The position numbers were made by a program, and so were the translations under genes. Below are positions 25,658 to 43,104 of a DNA stretch of 43,104 nucleotides, one piece after another. Origin of the DNA: Streptomyces triticisoli (GTDB lineage Bacteria > Actinomycetota > Actinomycetes > Streptomycetales > Streptomycetaceae); contig NZ_QFDQ01000063.1 in assembly GCF_003270085.1 (NCBI RefSeq), forward strand, positions 1 through 43,104. Direction: 5' to 3'. Below the pieces are notes generated by a model that saw only the letters and a program-made list of their open reading frames with translations, was not told where the DNA came from and searched no databases. How positions within the stretch are numbered: position 1 is the first letter of the stretch; every line of letters begins with the position of its first letter.

Positions 25658-27007
25658 ATGCCGTACCCCACCGCCGCTCCGGCCGCCGACCGGCCGCCGT
25701 CCCCGCTGCGCCAGGAGTTGCAGAGCCGCCTCGACTCCCTCGCGCGCGCCCACCACGTGCCCGGCGCCCAACTGGCCGTCCACACCGGCACGCACACCCT
25801 CAGCGTGCACACCGGCACGGCCGACGCCCTGACGGGAACCCCGTTCACCGCGGACACGGCCGTACCCCTGGGCTCCGTCACCAAGCTCGGCACGGCCGCC
25901 GTCGTGCTGCTCCTCGCCGACGACGGGGACCTCGACCTCGACGAGCCCACCGTCGAATTACTGCCCGAATTACGGTTACTGCCTGAGGTGACCGCGCGTC
26001 ACCTGCTCAGTCACACCGGCGGCCTGCCCACCGGACCCGACTCCGACAGCGCCGCCGACACCACCGCCACGCGCTACCTCTCGGCGGTCTGCACCGCGCA
26101 GGGCGCCCTGTTCCTGCCGGGAACCGGCTTCTCCTACTCCAACGCCGGCTACGTCGCCGCCGGCCGGCTCGTGTCCGAAGTGACGGGCATGACCTGGCAG
26201 GAAGCGCTGCGAGCGCTCCTCCTCGAACCCCTGGGCATCGTCCCTGCCTTCCTGGGCGACGCCACCTCCGCGCGGCCGGTCGCCACCGGCCACGCCCTCA
26301 ACACGGCCACGGGACTGGTGCGCCCGGCCCACCAGAACCTCGCCCCGGTGGAGGCTCCGGCCGGAGCCCTGCTGGCGAGCGCCGAGGACCTGGTGGCCCT
26401 GGGAAGGGCCGTCAACGGCCAGTCCACCGTCCTGCCCGCGTCCATCGCCGCCCAGATGCGCCGTCCCGAACCGGCCGCCGACCCCGGTGCCCTGGCGGAC
26501 TCCTGGGGCCTGGGCCTCGCCCTCTTCCAGCAGGACGGTCGCGTGTGGTGCGGACACGACGGGAACGCCCAGGGCACCTCCTGCCATCTGCGGGCCGAGC
26601 CGGACAGCGGCGTCGTCGTCGCCTTCACCGGCAACGCCGGCGGCGCCACCGCCCTGTGGCGGGACCTCGCCGCCGACCTCACCCGGCTCACCGGCATACG
26701 CGTGCCGACCGCCCCGGCCACCGCCCGCCGCGGTCCCGCCATACCGCTGCCGGAATGCGCCGGCACCTACCGCAACGGGGGCACCGAGTACGCGGTCAAG
26801 CTCGACGGGGACGGCACGCCGACCCTGTCCGTCGACGGCGACTACCCCGTGCCGCTGGTGTGTTATCCGGACCTATCCTGCGATCTGGTCGACCCGGCGA
26901 CCGGCCGGCACGAGCCCGGCGGCCGCTTCCACCGCGACCCCGCCACCGGGATCATCGACCGCCTGCAGATATCCGGACGCACCGCGCGCCGCACCGGCAC
27001 CATCTGA
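25658..27007 (+). CDS. PBP-type (SurE-like) stand-alone thioesterase, predicted peptide macrocyclase
   Basis: The 449-residue protein has a serine beta-lactamase/penicillin-binding-protein fold: S73-x-x-K76 in GSVTKLG, Y160-x-N162 in FSYSNAG and H300-D-G302 in CGHDGN. After it (about residues 365-449) comes a small beta-rich, lipocalin-like domain ([16 protein letters not shown]...[10 protein letters not shown]). This two-domain layout, directly upstream of an NRPS, is that of the SurE family (surugamide, mannopeptimycin and related clusters). Those enzymes release peptides from the last carrier protein by head-to-tail cyclisation, typically joining a D-residue C-terminus to the N-terminal amine. 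No signal peptide is seen, unlike true beta-lactamases. AGGAG lies about 11 bases before ATG 25658. Codons 101, 105 and 107 are TTA. An ordinary esterase or D-aminopeptidase is the alternative reading. Confidence 0.82.
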   Translation: MPYPTAAPAADRPPSPLRQELQSRLDSLARAHHVPGAQLAVHTGTHTLSVHTGTADALTGTPFTADTAVPLGSVTKLGTAAVVLLLADDGDLDLDEPTVELLPELRLLPEVTARHLLSHTGGLPTGPDSDSAADTTATRYLSAVCTAQGALFLPGTGFSYSNAGYVAAGRLVSEVTGMTWQEALRALLLEPLGIVPAFLGDATSARPVATGHALNTATGLVRPAHQNLAPVEAPAGALLASAEDLVALGRAVNGQSTVLPASIAAQMRRPEPAADPGALADSWGLGLALFQQDGRVWCGHDGNAQGTSCHLRAEPDSGVVVAFTGNAGGATALWRDLAADLTRLTGIRVPTAPATARRGPAIPLPECAGTYRNGGTEYAVKLDGDGTPTLSVDGDYPVPLVCYPDLSCDLVDPATGRHEPGGRFHRDPATGIIDRLQISGRTARRTGTI

Positions 27008-27132
27008 CCGCGCCCGCGTCACGCACCCGCCCCGCACACCGGACCCCCGCCCCGGTCCGGTGTGCCCGCGGACTGCCCGAGACCGGCGCGCCGGGTCTGC
27101 GCGCCGCCCCACGCCCGGAGGACTTCATCCCG

Positions 27133-43104
<15,972 letters not shown>

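Noticed and set aside
25658..27007. Beta-lactamase resistance gene
   Set aside because: The SxxK, YxN and HxG motifs are shared, but there is no signal peptide. The C-terminal lipocalin-like domain and the position before an NRPS fit a SurE-type thioesterase better.

Overview
The window looks like a piece of Streptomyces chromosome. GC content is very high, third codon positions are almost all G or C, TTG and GTG starts are common, the gene families are typical of actinomycetes (DUF3152, DUF664/DinB, bacterial cyclophilin, CspA), and the tRNA is an actinomycete-type initiator tRNA. It divides into an accessory region crowded with transposon remains (1 to about 22,560) and the 5' side of a nonribosomal peptide gene cluster (about 22,700 to the end).

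Left part, 1-12,960: a secreted M14 zinc carboxypeptidase, a decayed CPBP-type membrane protease, three back-to-back palindromes, and a PhzF-family enzyme. A Russian-doll mobile nest follows. A broken IS982 transposase is cut by an IS3-type element, which is itself cut by an IS4-like element (4360-5931, 5-bp duplication) and by a decayed ISAs1 element (6880-8281, 10-bp duplication). Next comes a complete group II intron with its reverse transcriptase (about 8433-10617), which has removed the start of a gene of the type often annotated as abortive phage infection protein. A Tn3 transposase scrap and an intact type II toxin-antitoxin pair close this part.

Middle part, 12,960-22,560: a DUF3152 putative metalloprotease, scraps of a VanY-like peptidase and of an IS5 transposase, an intact FMN reductase, a heavily decayed TRD/HsdS-like gene, an IS630 scrap, initiator tRNA-Met, a cold-shock protein, a cyclophilin, a fused remnant of a replication-relaxation protein and a helicase, a full IS630 element, a DinB-like protein, a small membrane-anchored hypothetical protein and a truncated IS5 element.

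Right part, 22,700-43,104: a type II thioesterase, a cytochrome P450, a stand-alone penicillin-binding-protein-type thioesterase, and a giant NRPS gene that runs off the window after 5324 codons. The visible assembly line is A-T / C-A-T-E / C-A-T-E / C-A-T-E / C..., which predicts a chain L-D-D-D-X... with a free amino end. No integral thioesterase is visible, and the discrete PBP-type thioesterase next door predicts head-to-tail cyclisation. The P450 (two TTA codons) and the PBP-type thioesterase (three TTA codons within seven codons) suggest that tailoring and release depend on the bldA leucyl-tRNA. All functions are read from sequence by eye; no database search was run.
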